This document shows positions 44,573 to 56,800 of a DNA stretch of 64,000 nt, in pieces (position 1 is the first letter of the stretch; each line of letters begins with the position of its first letter). Below the pieces are notes generated by a model. It made no database searches and was not told the DNA's origin. It was given only the letters and a program-made list of their open reading frames with translations. Source of the stretch: Panorpa germanica (taxonomy: Eukaryota > Arthropoda > Insecta > Mecoptera > Panorpidae). The position numbers and the translations under genes are program-made. The stretch spans positions 18,352,001 through 18,416,000 of the forward strand of contig OY783212.1 in NCBI GenBank assembly GCA_963678705.1, in the 5' to 3' direction.

Positions 44573-46000
44573 ATGGATATGGAGGTTGAACCTCCCGATA
44601 AAAACCCGAACAATAAAAACAACTCTGTGACTAACAAATCATTTCCTACAGATAAAACATCCAGTGATATAACAGAAAACTTAAATAACAATAGTGACAA
44701 TGTTAAAAAAATATTTAATAATTTATACAACACAGAAACAAAATATGACTCGTATAAAGTAATGATAGTTAAAAATAATAGTGATGGAAATACATTTTTT
44801 AGTTCTCTTAAATTAGCAGAAATAATTTGTAAAATTAGCAATAAATCTAATATAATAGAAATTAAAAAAGTGGGAAGAAATAGAGTAATCGTTCAATGTG
44901 CTAATGCAGTACTAGCTAACGAAATTACCAAATCAACATTGCTGAAAAACAATGGGTATGAAGCGTTTATCCCATTTTACTGGTGCACAAAAGTAGCTAT
45001 TATAAAAGGTGTTGATATTGAATATTCGGAAGATACAATTTTAAATAATATAGAGTGTCCACCTTTTAAAGTAACGAGAGTGCAAAGGTTAAATCGAAAA
45101 CTAAGAGTTGACGGAGCTATAAAATATGAACCCAGTACAACAGTGAAATTATTCTTTGAAGGACTTGCTATTCCTGCTTATGTTTACATGTGGAGAGTGA
45201 GACGAGCATGTGAACCATTTGTACAACAGACGATACAATGTTATAATTGTTTTAAATTTGGACATGCAGCCACAAAATGTAGAGCAAAAGTAGCAAAATG
45301 TAAATTCTGCGGAAGTGAAGATCATTTACGTACTGCATGCACATCTCCTAATCCGACATGCATAAATTGTAAACTTAACCACGAGGCTACAGACAATGAA
45401 TGTCCTGAAAAAAAAAGACAAATCAAGATAAAAGATCTCATGGCCCAACACAATCTCAGTTTTTATGAAACAAAATTAGAATTAACAGAAAAAAATACAG
45501 ACTATTTATACTCAGTAAGAACTCAAAACTCTTTTGAAGCTCTAAACTACAATGAGACTTTTCCAAATATCACTAATAAATACAATAGTATCAACATAAT
45601 TCCAACATACAAACCAAACCCTTTAACCAGAAGAACCAATACCAGAGTGAATAAATCAAATACAGGTAACTCATTACAAAGATCTTACAGTCAACCACAA
45701 CCTACGACATCCAGTAAAGAACCATTTCCAAAAAGAAGAAGAGAAGAAAAGAAACCTAACAATGAAGAAAGTGACACATTCCTTAAGAAAACTAATCAAG
45801 AAAAAAACAGAAAGCAAATCAACCAAGAGAAACCTGATATTACAATGGAAAATTATGATAATGATACCTGCTATAAATCAATATATAATAAAAATAATGA
45901 TGACAAAATTAAAGATACAAACAAAGACCCTAATATTACATCCCAATCTCTTAGAAGCTACAAGAAACAAATATCTAGTGTACAATGGCCAAACTCGTAA
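44573..46000 (+). CDS. LINE ORF1 protein, gag-like with zinc knuckles
   Basis: 475 aa. Residues about 50-215 form a domain with alternating strands and helices, probably RNA-recognition-like. Then come two CX2CX4HX4C knuckles, the first at C223, C226, H231 and C236 (CYNCFKFGHAATKC), the second CKFCGSEDHLRTAC. A third, looser one is CINCKLNHEATDNEC. The tail is rich in Asn, Lys and Ser and probably disordered. ORF1 proteins coat element RNA and carry it to the nucleus. The ATG at 44,573 is the first in frame after the leader. Confidence 0.88.
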   Translation: MDMEVEPPDKNPNNKNNSVTNKSFPTDKTSSDITENLNNNSDNVKKIFNNLYNTETKYDSYKVMIVKNNSDGNTFFSSLKLAEIICKISNKSNIIEIKKVGRNRVIVQCANAVLANEITKSTLLKNNGYEAFIPFYWCTKVAIIKGVDIEYSEDTILNNIECPPFKVTRVQRLNRKLRVDGAIKYEPSTTVKLFFEGLAIPAYVYMWRVRRACEPFVQQTIQCYNCFKFGHAATKCRAKVAKCKFCGSEDHLRTACTSPNPTCINCKLNHEATDNECPEKKRQIKIKDLMAQHNLSFYETKLELTEKNTDYLYSVRTQNSFEALNYNETFPNITNKYNSINIIPTYKPNPLTRRTNTRVNKSNTGNSLQRSYSQPQPTTSSKEPFPKRRREEKKPNNEESDTFLKKTNQEKNRKQINQEKPDITMENYDNDTCYKSIYNKNNDDKIKDTNKDPNITSQSLRSYKKQISSVQWPNS

Positions 46001-46197
46001 GAAAACATCAATATATAAATTAAGTTTATTTTTTAATAAAAACTCTATTCACATCACTAAACCAAATCGGTTTATAAATTTACTAAAATATTAAATCAAC
46101 AACAATTATATAAACATAAAGAAAAAATAAAATATATAAATAAATCGAAAAACAAGACATTAGATATAAAAATTAATCATTAATTAAAACAGTTAAA

Positions 46198-49100
46198 ATG
46201 ATAAATTTTATTCAATGGAATTGCAGAGGAGTCAGATATATTAAAGAGGAACTACAACATATGTTACAGAAGCATAACATACATATATGCATACTATCAG
46301 AAACGTTTTTAACAAAAAATCTCAATTTCAACATCAAAGGTTATTTTATTGAAAGAGAAGATAGGATACAGAATACAAACTATAATCCCCACGGGGGTGT
46401 TGCTATCTTGATTCATAAATCTATAAAATATAAACGAGTAATGCTAAATAACCCATTTAATTCGGTCGAAATAGTTGGAATAATTTTAACACATAACGAA
46501 ACTGATGTAATATGTATTTTATCAATCTATGCTAAACCGAATCATAAACTATCTAATTCTAATTGGTCACAGATAAAACAACAAATAGATGTTCCTGTTA
46601 TACTTGCTGGAGATTTTAACGCGACTAATCTTGCTTGGGATATAAATTGTCCAGGTAGTCAGTATGAAGGTAACGAATTGTTAGATTTCATAGAAAACGA
46701 AAATCTAAATATTATCAACGAGGATAAACCAACTAGAGTAAGCAATCTCAGTACAAGGGACAGTATATTGGATCTCACATTGGTATCAATGACGTTAACA
46801 CAACAAATTACTTCGTGGCAAGTTCTTGCAGATAGCTTAGGTAGTGATCACTACCCAATTTTTTTCTGTTTGAATGACTATAATAAAGACCGTTACCGTA
46901 CATCTGAATATTTAACGAGGAGAAATTTCCGAAAAGCAGATTGGGAGAAATATAGCCTTGAAATAGAAAGCAGAATTTCAAACCTTAGCACAAATGGAAT
47001 CACAAGTAATCCCCAAGATGTTGAAAACAAATACAACCAATTTAGAGATGTTATTAATAATTCGGCAGACATACATATCCCATCTACCAGATTGTATAAT
47101 ATAACTCCTAATAAAATAAAACCGTCTTGGTGGGACACAGAGTGCAATAAAATGATAGCTCAAAGAAAATTAGCACTAACTATTTTTAATAAAAACATGA
47201 CAATGGCGAATTATTTAAATTATAAAAAACATCAAGCTAAAACCAGACGATATTTTAGAGCCAGAAAAAAAATAGAATGGCAAAATTTCTGCGAGAATTT
47301 AAACCCAAACACAACAACCAACATTGTCTGGAATAATATAAGAAAAATTAACAATAAAAGCTATAGTACTAAAAGGATAAGTGATAATGAAAATTTAATA
47401 GAAGAATTCATTAAAAAAAAATTTCCACAGAACAACAATTTAAATATTACTACCACCACCATCGTAAAAGATAATTTTCTAGATAATAACATAAATAAAA
47501 ATGAAGTAAAATTCGCGTTAAATCATAATAAAAACAGTAGCACAGGATTTGATAGAATAAATTACAAAATGATACAAAACTTACCTGACAATGCAATAAA
47601 TCATCTTACACAAATATATAATCAGTCATTAAACACTGCTGATATACCATTAGACTGGAAAAAACATATCGTTGTTCCTATATTAAAAACAGGAAAAGAT
47701 CCAAACAAAGAAGAATCATTCAGACCAATTACTTTACTATCATGTATGGGCAAAACTATGGAATCCATCATCAAAAACAGACTGGAGTGGTATCTCGAAC
47801 ATAATAAAAGATTACCTGAGTTACAATTTGCGTTTAGAAAAACAAGAAGTACACAGCATAACTTAAACATATTGAATATCGATATTCAAAGAACATACAG
47901 TAAAAATCATTATATGATAGCTGCTTTCATTGACATTGAAGCTGCTTATGACAATGTTAATCTAAAAATATTAAAAGAAAAAGTAGAAAACATAGGTATA
48001 TCTTCCAAAATATCCAACTGGATTATAAACTACTTCCAAAATAGAGAAATAACAGTTAGATACAATAATAAGTTAACTGGTCCTATACTATGTAATCACG
48101 GAATTCCACAAGGCTCAATATTATCTCCCTTATTATTCAACATATACACAGAAAAGTTAACAACATTATCAGATAACAACACAACAGTACTGATGTATGC
48201 AGATGACATGGTTATTTATAGTATGGGCCATACACAAGATATAGCTCAAAACAGATTACAATCGAAATTAAGAAAACTAGATATTTTACTAAAGGAAATC
48301 AAATTAAATATATCGTCAGAAAAAAGTAAAATAGTTATATTTACAAGGCATAGAATAAACTGCAGTCCAAAAATAACCATCAGAAATAAAAATATAACTG
48401 TTAGTTCAAATACCAAATTTCTGGGTATATTCTTTGATACGAAAAGCACTTGGGCGAAAGAAATTGCACATATTATTAACAAATGTCAAAAAGGCTTAAA
48501 TTTGATGCGATGTATAGCAGGATACAAATGGGGCGCACACCCAACAACCTTAATAAAAATATATAAAGCTATTGTTAGACCGCATATTGACTATTCTAGT
48601 ACTATGATCTGCACCGCAAATAACTCAAGATTAAAAAAAATTGAAATTATACAAAACAAATGTTTAAGAATAATATTAGGTGCAATGGTTTCAACACCAA
48701 TCCAAATCCTCAACTATCAAACTAATATTCCTCCGGTAAATATCAGAATACAACAAATATCAGACAGTTTCTTTTGTAAAAACAGACATAACTCATGTGG
48801 CCCCTTAAATACAAGATTATCTAAACTATATGTTCTTTATAATAAACCATATTGGACAACTCATAAAAAACCGGCACTTTTAACTAGTTTTGATAGATAT
48901 AATAACTTGAACTTAGAGGTACACAACATTATACCTTTTTTCAAATTTCCATTAGAAATAAGCATGACAACAATACATACAGAAATAAATTTGTTCAAGA
49001 AGAATGACAGTAAGGAAATAACTTATCAAAAATATATGGAATATATAACAAAAGATGATATAAACTGGAGTATATGGTTTACCGATGGTTCATTCGAAAA

Positions 49101-49926
49101 AAACTCTAAAACTGGAGGAATTGGCATTTTCAATTATAATACAGATCAACAGTATAAATACAAACTTAACAACATCACAAATTCTTATAATACAGAAATA
49201 ACAGCAATTATGAAATTACTAGAAATAATACAAAAAACTGACAATAAAAATATATTAATCTTCACAGATTCTCGTAGTGTTTGTGTATCTTTAAATAACA
49301 ATAAATTCAAAAACAATAATAATAACAAAATATGTTCAATTAAAGAATATCTTTTAAAAATGGAAAAAAATGATATCAATGTTAAACTTATTTGGATTCC
49401 TGGACATGTAGGCATAAAAGGAAACGAAATGGCTGACAAACTGGCCAAAGAAGCTTGTGTAGATGGGGAAATAATAGAAATAAATTGGTCAATAAATGAT
49501 TCCAAAAAAATAATTAAAGAAAATTGTATGGCAGAATGGCAGAATATATATAATGAGAAAAGTCAAAGTACTGGAAAAAATTTTTTTGCAGCGAATCAAA
49601 AAATTCCAACAACCACATGGTTTAATAAAAACCATTCACGAAGATATATTTCAACAAATTGTCGAATGAAATCTGGGCATTCTAGATGTCCAGCTCATCT
49701 GTACAAAATAAATATAAAAGACACACCAAATTGTAGATGTGGAGAAGAAGGGTCTTTGGACCATATAATTCTAGGGTGTCATCTTTTAACATCAAAAATT
49801 GATAGACTTTTAAATGATTTATGTAATGTAACACAGTTCCCAGTCAATATGTCCTGTTTAATGACAAGTGAAGCAACGGCGGAAATATTAACAAACTTTG
49901 TGATAGAAAATAATATAGAAGTGTAA
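46198..49926 (+). CDS. LINE ORF2: endonuclease, reverse transcriptase, RNase H
   Basis: 1,242 aa. The apurinic-type endonuclease is N-terminal: IQWNCRGVR, ILSETFL, GDFNA at residues 138-142, and SDHYP at 216-220. RT includes FRPITLLSCMGK, LQFAFRKTRSTQHNL, FIDIEAAYDNV, HGIPQGSILSPLLFN and the catalytic YADD at 667-670. RNase H follows, with D963 in WFTDGSF, Glu in NTEITAIMK, Asp in FTDSRSV, and the closing GHVGIKGNEMADKLAKEA. A C-terminal CCHC-type motif is NCRCGEEGSLDHIILGC. All active-site residues are present. The enzyme nicks target DNA and primes cDNA synthesis there. Confidence 0.95.
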   Translation: MINFIQWNCRGVRYIKEELQHMLQKHNIHICILSETFLTKNLNFNIKGYFIEREDRIQNTNYNPHGGVAILIHKSIKYKRVMLNNPFNSVEIVGIILTHNETDVICILSIYAKPNHKLSNSNWSQIKQQIDVPVILAGDFNATNLAWDINCPGSQYEGNELLDFIENENLNIINEDKPTRVSNLSTRDSILDLTLVSMTLTQQITSWQVLADSLGSDHYPIFFCLNDYNKDRYRTSEYLTRRNFRKADWEKYSLEIESRISNLSTNGITSNPQDVENKYNQFRDVINNSADIHIPSTRLYNITPNKIKPSWWDTECNKMIAQRKLALTIFNKNMTMANYLNYKKHQAKTRRYFRARKKIEWQNFCENLNPNTTTNIVWNNIRKINNKSYSTKRISDNENLIEEFIKKKFPQNNNLNITTTTIVKDNFLDNNINKNEVKFALNHNKNSSTGFDRINYKMIQNLPDNAINHLTQIYNQSLNTADIPLDWKKHIVVPILKTGKDPNKEESFRPITLLSCMGKTMESIIKNRLEWYLEHNKRLPELQFAFRKTRSTQHNLNILNIDIQRTYSKNHYMIAAFIDIEAAYDNVNLKILKEKVENIGISSKISNWIINYFQNREITVRYNNKLTGPILCNHGIPQGSILSPLLFNIYTEKLTTLSDNNTTVLMYADDMVIYSMGHTQDIAQNRLQSKLRKLDILLKEIKLNISSEKSKIVIFTRHRINCSPKITIRNKNITVSSNTKFLGIFFDTKSTWAKEIAHIINKCQKGLNLMRCIAGYKWGAHPTTLIKIYKAIVRPHIDYSSTMICTANNSRLKKIEIIQNKCLRIILGAMVSTPIQILNYQTNIPPVNIRIQQISDSFFCKNRHNSCGPLNTRLSKLYVLYNKPYWTTHKKPALLTSFDRYNNLNLEVHNIIPFFKFPLEISMTTIHTEINLFKKNDSKEITYQKYMEYITKDDINWSIWFTDGSFEKNSKTGGIGIFNYNTDQQYKYKLNNITNSYNTEITAIMKLLEIIQKTDNKNILIFTDSRSVCVSLNNNKFKNNNNNKICSIKEYLLKMEKNDINVKLIWIPGHVGIKGNEMADKLAKEACVDGEIIEINWSINDSKKIIKENCMAEWQNIYNEKSQSTGKNFFAANQKIPTTTWFNKNHSRRYISTNCRMKSGHSRCPAHLYKINIKDTPNCRCGEEGSLDHIILGCHLLTSKIDRLLNDLCNVTQFPVNMSCLMTSEATAEILTNFVIENNIEV

Positions 49927-50109
49927 TTTAAGTTAAAATATTTTATTTAGTATGTATTTAATTTTAAGTTTAATTTTTTAAAAGAATCAATTTGTTTTGT
50001 ATTTATTAGAACAATTATAATTTATATGTAAATTTTTATATAATTTTACAAATAAAAGCAATGGCAAGAAGGCTGAATAAGCCAAAGCCTAAATAAATAA
50101 AAAAAAAAA

Positions 50110-50122
50110 TATATGTTTACGC
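50110..50122. repeat. Target-site duplication, right copy
   Basis: TATATGTTTACGC directly after the LINE's A-rich tail. It continues as GATTCGTATGGTGG, the normal inner sequence of family B. Confidence 0.85.
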
Positions 50123-51745
50123 GATTCGTATGGTGGCTCGAAAACTGTTCCATGAATCTTATTGAAAATTGTCTATTTCGTAAAGGGGCGTTGAGCAAAT
50201 TAGGAGGCGCGGTAGGAAACTTTGGAGAAAACTCAAATTTTGTATTACATATTAACGAAATATGTTATTAAGAAAAAAAAATTCAAAATTCAAAAATTTT
50301 ATTTGGGGGCACGGTGGCGCTTTTTTCTAAGGGTAAAAATAGGACTAGAAAGTTGAAATGTTATATATGGGCTAACTTTGGTATCTAATTTACAGATCGA
50401 AAAAAAAAATCCAAATTTAAAAAAAAAATTGGTCAAATAATGAACAAATTGAAAAAAATATATTTTTTTAGTCAGTTTATATGAAAAACTAGCTTTTACC
50501 CCCGTCGCAAGCGACGTCTGTTTTTTGTGTGTGGCTTGAATTTCATATCAAAATTTAATTCTATTTTTAAACTGAAATAATAAATAAATTCGTCCTATAT
50601 TAATTTTACATATTATAACAATTAATTTTTCATACAAACTGACTAAGGAAATAAATTTTTTCTTAATTAAATTAATAAATCCGGGGACGCCAAAAGTCTT
50701 AAAAAAAATTTCTCTACGAAACAGGCAATTTTCAAAAACATTGACAAAGCCGTTTTCACGCTGCCATACAAAATTTACTACCAAACATATAAGAATATAA
50801 GATCCCTAGAGTTTACCCCCGTCGCAATGCGACGTCCTTTTGTCGTGTATGATTTAAATCCAATAAAATACTCGTAATTCGTAATTACATTTCATATTTA
50901 ATTCTATTTTTAAATTGAAATAATAAATAAACTCGCCACACATATAAATAGACTAAAAAATATATTTTTTTTAACAAAATAAAAAATATTTTCAATTTAT
51001 GCGTTATTTGACCAACTTTTTTTCAAAATTTGGAATTTTTTTTTTCGATTCGTAAATAAGTTACCAAGGTTAGCCTACATACAAAATTTCAATTTTCTAG
51101 CACAATTTTTACTCTCGGCAAATACTGCCCCCCGTGCACCCAAATAAAATTTTGAATTTTTTTTTATTAATACTATACTTAATTATTCAATAATCCAGAA
51201 TATGAACTTTCTTCAAAGATCCCTACCGGGCCCCCGAATTTCTTCAACCCCCCCTTTTTCAATTTTTGAATTTCTAATTTTTGAGAAATGTCAGCATTAA
51301 ATAACTTAATACACATGCAAAATTTCAACTTTCTATCTTTTACGAATTAAAAGTATTACAGCAAAAAAGGGCTCACTTTTTTTTCCAGATTTTTCAAAAT
51401 TACGGGTTTCCAGGAAATTCAGGGAAAAATCCGGGGACGCCAAAAGTCTTAGAATTTTTTTCTCTACGAAATAGGAAATTTTCAAAAACATTGATGGAAC
51501 CGTTTTCCCGCTGCCATACAAAATTCAGTACCAAACATATAAGAATATAAGAATATAAGAATATAAGAATATAAGAATATAAACATATAAGAATATAAAC
51601 ATTCAGTTGGAACATTATAATATAGGATTATTTGTTGTTATATGTAAAATAAATGGGAGTTTAATATTTCAATTTAAAAATGGAATTAAAATTTGAAATG
51701 AAATTCAATTCACATGCAAAAAACAGTCGTCGCTTGCGATGGAGG
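50123..51745. repeat. Cluster of family B repeats
   Basis: 50,123-50,530 is the remainder of the copy split by the LINE. A reverse partial copy spans about 50,495-50,805 and a reverse full copy 50,810-51,745. Junctions carry CCCCCGTCGCAAGCGACGTC-type ends. At 51,535-51,600 the AAGAATAT unit repeats several times, a minisatellite inside the repeat. Confidence 0.65.
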
Positions 51746-52444
51746 TGAACTCTAGAAATCATAAAGTGTTCAACTTAGAATAATAAAATCATTGATCTTT
51801 TCTTTAATTATTAAGGCAATAAGCAAACCTTTTTAAGGATTACTAGAATCATAAAATTATCTTTGTCATTTTTGTATATTTTGTAATTTTTTTAGTATTC
51901 ATTAATAAAATATTACTAGGTTTCATTATTGTTATTATTAGGTTATTTAGGTTATTAGTGTTATACTAATCATACTGATACTGAAGTCAAATTGCGTCTA
52001 TATCTTCAATTTAGTAAATCATCCACTTTTATGCATCAATAAACATTTTGACTAAATATTTGCTTAAGGTGTAAACTGATTCTTATGTGAGCCACATACG
52101 AAGTAATCAATGAAGGCTGAAATTATTAAGATTAAATATAAACAACATTCATTCATCAGCCTGGAAATCAGTATTTATTACAAAAAATTTTTTTTATATA
52201 TTTTTTCGCATGTATAAAAAACAAAAATAATTGACCGTGTCGTTACTTAAATACCACGGCGTATAGTCGAACGTGTTGTCACTTAAAAGATTTTCGATAA
52301 AAGTTTTTGCTTACGGTAGTATAAATCTTTCCACTCGTACTACGCAGGCTCAACATAACTTTTGAATCATATTGTAGCACGATATTGGCTTATATAAATT
52401 AATGCAACTTGTATAATAAAACAAAAACTATAAATTTTAAAATA
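51746..52444. other. Intergenic DNA and promoter of the next gene
   Basis: No gene. TATATAAA at about 52,393, some 50 bp before the ATG at 52,445, is a plausible TATA box. Confidence 0.4.
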
Positions 52445-53163
52445 ATGTTTTATATTCAAAATCTAGACAAAATGCGTCCACAGAAAGTATCGGTGGACAC
52501 GTGGTCCATGCTAATTGCGTCCGTATCCTGTATTGGACTGGCCATCGCCGGAAGAGTGTTAATCAGGTGTAGTCATTTATTAAATAGTAAATTAATACTT
52601 TGTACTCCAAGTGGGTATTTAGAAGATGTGGCTAATTTTTAAATAAATGATGCTCATGAATTTTTTATGTGTTAAGAAAGTCTAAAAGTAATTAATAGCT
52701 TGGAATGCAAAGTGTTAATCGATTTTTATTTGCTTTTGAAATACTCTCTAGTCAATTGCTGAACTTCGCTGTTATCGTCGAATAATCATACGTTTTAACC
52801 ATTCAATAATTTTACAGATTAATTCAAGCCGTATTCTGGCTTCCCGGTCATTTGCAGAAAATGCAGAAGCAGATAGAGCAAACGATGCGAGAACAAAGTG
52901 AGTTTGAAAGGTCTTTAAAAGTGGAAAATTTAAAGAATGAAGTCTTGTTTAAAGATCTGATGAAGACTAAAGAAGTGGAAGCCAATTCTGACAACAACAA
53001 TCAGGAGATGTCAACTGCAGAAGATAAGATTGAAGAGGAAGTTGTTGAAGAAGATGCTGTTGAAGAGAAAAATGACGTCATAGAGGAAGAAGTTGTCGCT
53101 GCAGTTGCTGATGAGGATGTTGACATCGATGTTGAAAATACAGAAAAAAATAAAGACGTCTAA
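52445..53163 (+). CDS. Small single-pass membrane protein with acidic tail, unidentified
   Basis: Two exons, 52,445-52,566 and 52,818-53,163, give 155 aa. After MFYIQNLDKMRPQKVSVDTW comes one hydrophobic segment (SMLIASVSCIGLAIAGRVLI), then an aromatic stretch (QAVFWLPGHL), and then about 40 charged helical residues (QKMQKQIEQTMREQSEFERS). The last 55 residues are mostly Glu, Asp and Val and end in K/D. The splice falls at the end of the membrane segment, phase 2. I do not recognise the family. The layout suggests an anchored protein with a coiled coil and an acidic cytosolic tail. A TATA box and clean splice sites support expression. It sits between the LINE/repeat block and channel gene 2. 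Confidence 0.65.
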
Positions 53164-53898
53164 ATAATGTTTATCTGTTTCAGTGGTTTTGAATCTGTAT
53201 TTTATATAGTTTATTATGTACATCTATTTTATTGCAATTTATATTATGGGCACCTGTATTTTTAATATTTAAATAAATAATATAAATTTATTTCTTGGTT
53301 ATTTGTTTAATATTAATTACAACAGATTTTTTTTCAAATTTTTAAAACAGTGTTAAGTGATTTAAAAACATAATTCAACTTCAATTATTCAATGAAGATA
53401 TAAACACCTTTTGTAGTACATTTAATATCCGTCAGGGTTGCACTAGTGTCATTTTTTAAATTTGTATATAAATGTATTATTTCACTTTCGTATGTTACTT
53501 TTGCATAGCTTTTTGTATAGCTTGTTTTGTAAGGTTGTTCGCTGCAGTATAACTACAGCCGTTATAATTTACTCATGAAGTATAGAGATTATTTTTATTC
53601 GATACTTTTTTATAGCTTTTTTTATTTTTAACGTTTTAATAGCCATTTATTTGTACATTTTATTTTTATGGTAATTTAAACTATCATGTAGAATTGAAAG
53701 TTATTAAAAATTCATATTTTTTTGATGAATTGGTAAATAACGTGCTAAATAATCTGTCCGTGACATCTTTGACACGGTAGGCATTTCGTGTCACGCGAAA
53801 TTAATTATTAACGCCATTTAGACTTTATTTTGCGATTTGATAATTCACAGTACAATTAGAAGTGCAACCATTGACATAGAGAGGTATTAATTGAAGTA
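53164..53898. other. Spacer before channel gene 2
   Basis: AT-rich. AATAAATAATATAAA at about 53,270 can serve as the poly(A) signal of the small membrane protein gene. Nothing else recognised. Confidence 0.4.
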
Positions 53899-56800
53899 AT
53901 GATTGTACTTGAGGACCAATCACCTAATTTACAATCTAGTTGGAATCGTTTTGTGAAGAGAGCTCAAGAATTTAGTCAAATCACTGGGTTACATGGGTAC
54001 AAACACGTAGGACGCCCTGGAAATTCTCGCGCTGAAAGGTTCTTGTCTTGAAAAAGAAATATTTTCTATTTTTCTTTTATGAATATTAATTATTGTTTCT
54101 TTTAGAAATTACAATTAAATTAGAAGAGATTGATAGTTTAAAATTTTAAATATTAATTAAATGTATTTATTATTAAAATATAGAATAGACACAGTGCCAA
54201 CCATAAGATTAATGAACCTGGTGCATAATGAACAGTTATTAGATGGCACCTGTATATTTGCCAATTATATACTGTATAATTATGGCAAATTTGTCTATTT
54301 TTGTTTTCACCTAAATTCCTGGCCCGGATTTGAGGGAGTGCAGGCGGAGCTACTGCCCCGGGCCTCCACAAGAGAGGGCCCCCCATAATAGAGGTAAAAG
54401 CAAAAAAAATTTGAAAGACTTGACGGAAAAAAATTGTTCTTTTTATTCGAATAATAATTTGGGGCCTCTACATCTCCAAATCCGGCTCTGCTATATTCCA
54501 TTATATCTAGTATAAATTTTTACAACCTTCAAATGAAGATTTCATCTTTGCCTTCTTTTGCCAAAAACTAAAAGGTTTCGAGGGTTTGCTCTAATGTATT
54601 GAAATCTTTCTGTGTATATTTAACTACATAACAAAGTGCTTAGTTTTATCTCATCTTCTTCTTCAAACAGAATAGGATGGGCGTGTCTTACGATTGTGTC
54701 GCATGTCGTTGTCTTCTTTCTGGTATGGCAAGCTTGGAATTGGCATTCTCAGAGCCCGATTATAACTGTAAGTACGTATCTAGAAAGTATCTAATATGTT
54801 GAAGTTTATTAATACCTTGTATTATTTAAGCTGATTGAAAGTACACATCACCCGGTGTGGAATGTCGACTTCCCTGCTGTAACAATCTGCAGCACCAACA
54901 AAATTTCCAAGGAACTATTAATTAAGGAGGCCAATAGCAGAATGTATAGTATAGTTATATACAACTAGAATATTTATAGTTTATTTAATGCGGACTAAAA
55001 ATATGCTGTTGTTTCTAATGCCGAAATGTTTTTTCCGAATAGGTTGTTTCACAATCTGTCAAAAGAATCGATTCTTAGTAAATTCCATTTGATTACCTAT
55101 CTCCAGACAATGTCAGAGGTGAACCAAACGAACGATGTAGAATTTCAAATGTTTCTTAAGCAAAATAACTGGAATGTAGCTAATCTAATAGACGCGGTAA
55201 GCTTTACTGAACAATATGTTTAAGAATTAGACTTTTCTTTTGTTACTCTGCAGCGTATAACAATTTATGTAGTGTTATCCAGTGGCTTTCGAACGAAATT
55301 CAAAGGTTGAATCTTTTTTTACGGAGCTCTACATTAATGGCAGAATGACATTCATTTATATATAAAAAATATATTTCAAATTGCTTCTTGTTGATTTAAT
55401 ATAAAATCATGAAATTATATACACCCTATAAATCCACTATCATTTTTACATTAAAGATCGCTCCTCAGTGCAATCAGTTTCTCGAACGCTGTTCCTGGAA
55501 GGGTTCAATTACAAGATGTGACACTCTATTCCAAAGGGTCATGACCTCAGAAGGACCTTGTTGTACTTTTAATTATTATGGCACAAGGACAAATAGATTT
55601 GATTCGTAAGTACATTGAGTAATTTCAGAAACAAAATAGTACAACATAATTGGATTAATTGTCGTTTGTAGAAAGCTTGTTTACTCTCATCCTAAAATTC
55701 CCCGCAAAGTGTCTGGTTGCGGTGCTCAGTCGGCATTATCTGTCATCGTGAATCCAAGAATATGGGACTACCACACCACTATTCTATCGAGCTATGGATT
55801 CAGGGTGAGTGTTAAGGATAGCGTCCACAGGTCGGCATTATCGCAAGACGTACGAAAAATCCGATACGGTAATACGAGCCAGCGGACGCTTACCCTAAAA
55901 GAAATGTCATAGAAACATCCGTAAATTATACTGTTTTTTAGGTGTTAATCCATGACGCATATGACGCTCCAGAGGAAAATGCTGAAACTAAACTAGTATC
56001 TGCAAAAAGAGAAGCTTTCTTGAGTATGTCACCTGAGACAACTTATGCAACAGAAGAAATAAGACGAATGTCTCCCAGAGATCGAAACTGTTTGTATGAA
56101 ACGGAAGGTACTGTCAGTGCCACTGATACGACAACATCCACTTAGTACTCGTTGAGAATTTTCATCTCAAATTATAATTCCGAATGATTACGAATCACAG
56201 GACACCAGATACTTGGTGCATGTTTGTTCAAACGCTATTTATTTTTGCTTACAGATAGGTTCAGCCAAGGATCTAGTGGGATAAAGCGAGACGGGATATT
56301 TAAGGTGCTCTAAATTCATGTATTTGAAAAACTAGGAGTATAAGAGTGTAATCCGAAAGTTTGTTAAAGAAATTCCTTTTTTTTTAGTTCTCACAAAGAT
56401 TGTCAAGAACAAGTAACCTACCCTGTTACTTTGTTTAACAATTTCTTTCACAAATAGAAAAGGAGAAATTAAAAAAAAATCGAAAAATTCGCAGTATGTA
56501 GTGGGTAGTAGAGTCACCGATCCGGAACGTGGCACTTGTCCAGTGTCAAGTTCTTGCCCCGCTTCAAAAAAAATCGTACATCCGTAAAATCGATGGTTTA
56601 CCTATTTTCTGATTTCAGGAAACCTCGGTACGATGCAGCGATATTCGTACACCAACTGCTTAGCTCAATGTCGAAGTGATTTAGCCGTTAAATTGTGCAA
56701 GTGTATCCCCTTTACCTTTATCAATAACGGTAAGTAATCTTAATAAATTTTGATGTAAATTCGAAGTTATTTGGCTGTTACAAACATTTGACATTTTAGG

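Larger units (their letters stand above)
44369..50109 (+). mobile_element. Full-length I-superfamily LINE, both ORFs open
   Basis: A 5,741-bp non-LTR retrotransposon with a 204-bp leader, ORF1 (44,573-46,000), a 197-bp spacer, ORF2 (46,198-49,926) and a 3' tail ending in AAATAAATAAAAA and further A. A 13-bp exact target duplication flanks it. The DNA on either side joins into one family-B repeat, which shows the empty site. Endonuclease, RT and RNase H in a single ORF2 point to the I superfamily. No frameshift or nonsense change was found, so it is young and may still be mobile. Confidence 0.92.

Noticed and set aside
51535..51600. Short regularly repeated units that might suggest a CRISPR-like array
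   Set aside because: The units are contiguous 8-bp AAGAATAT repeats without spacers, in an animal genome; it is a minisatellite.
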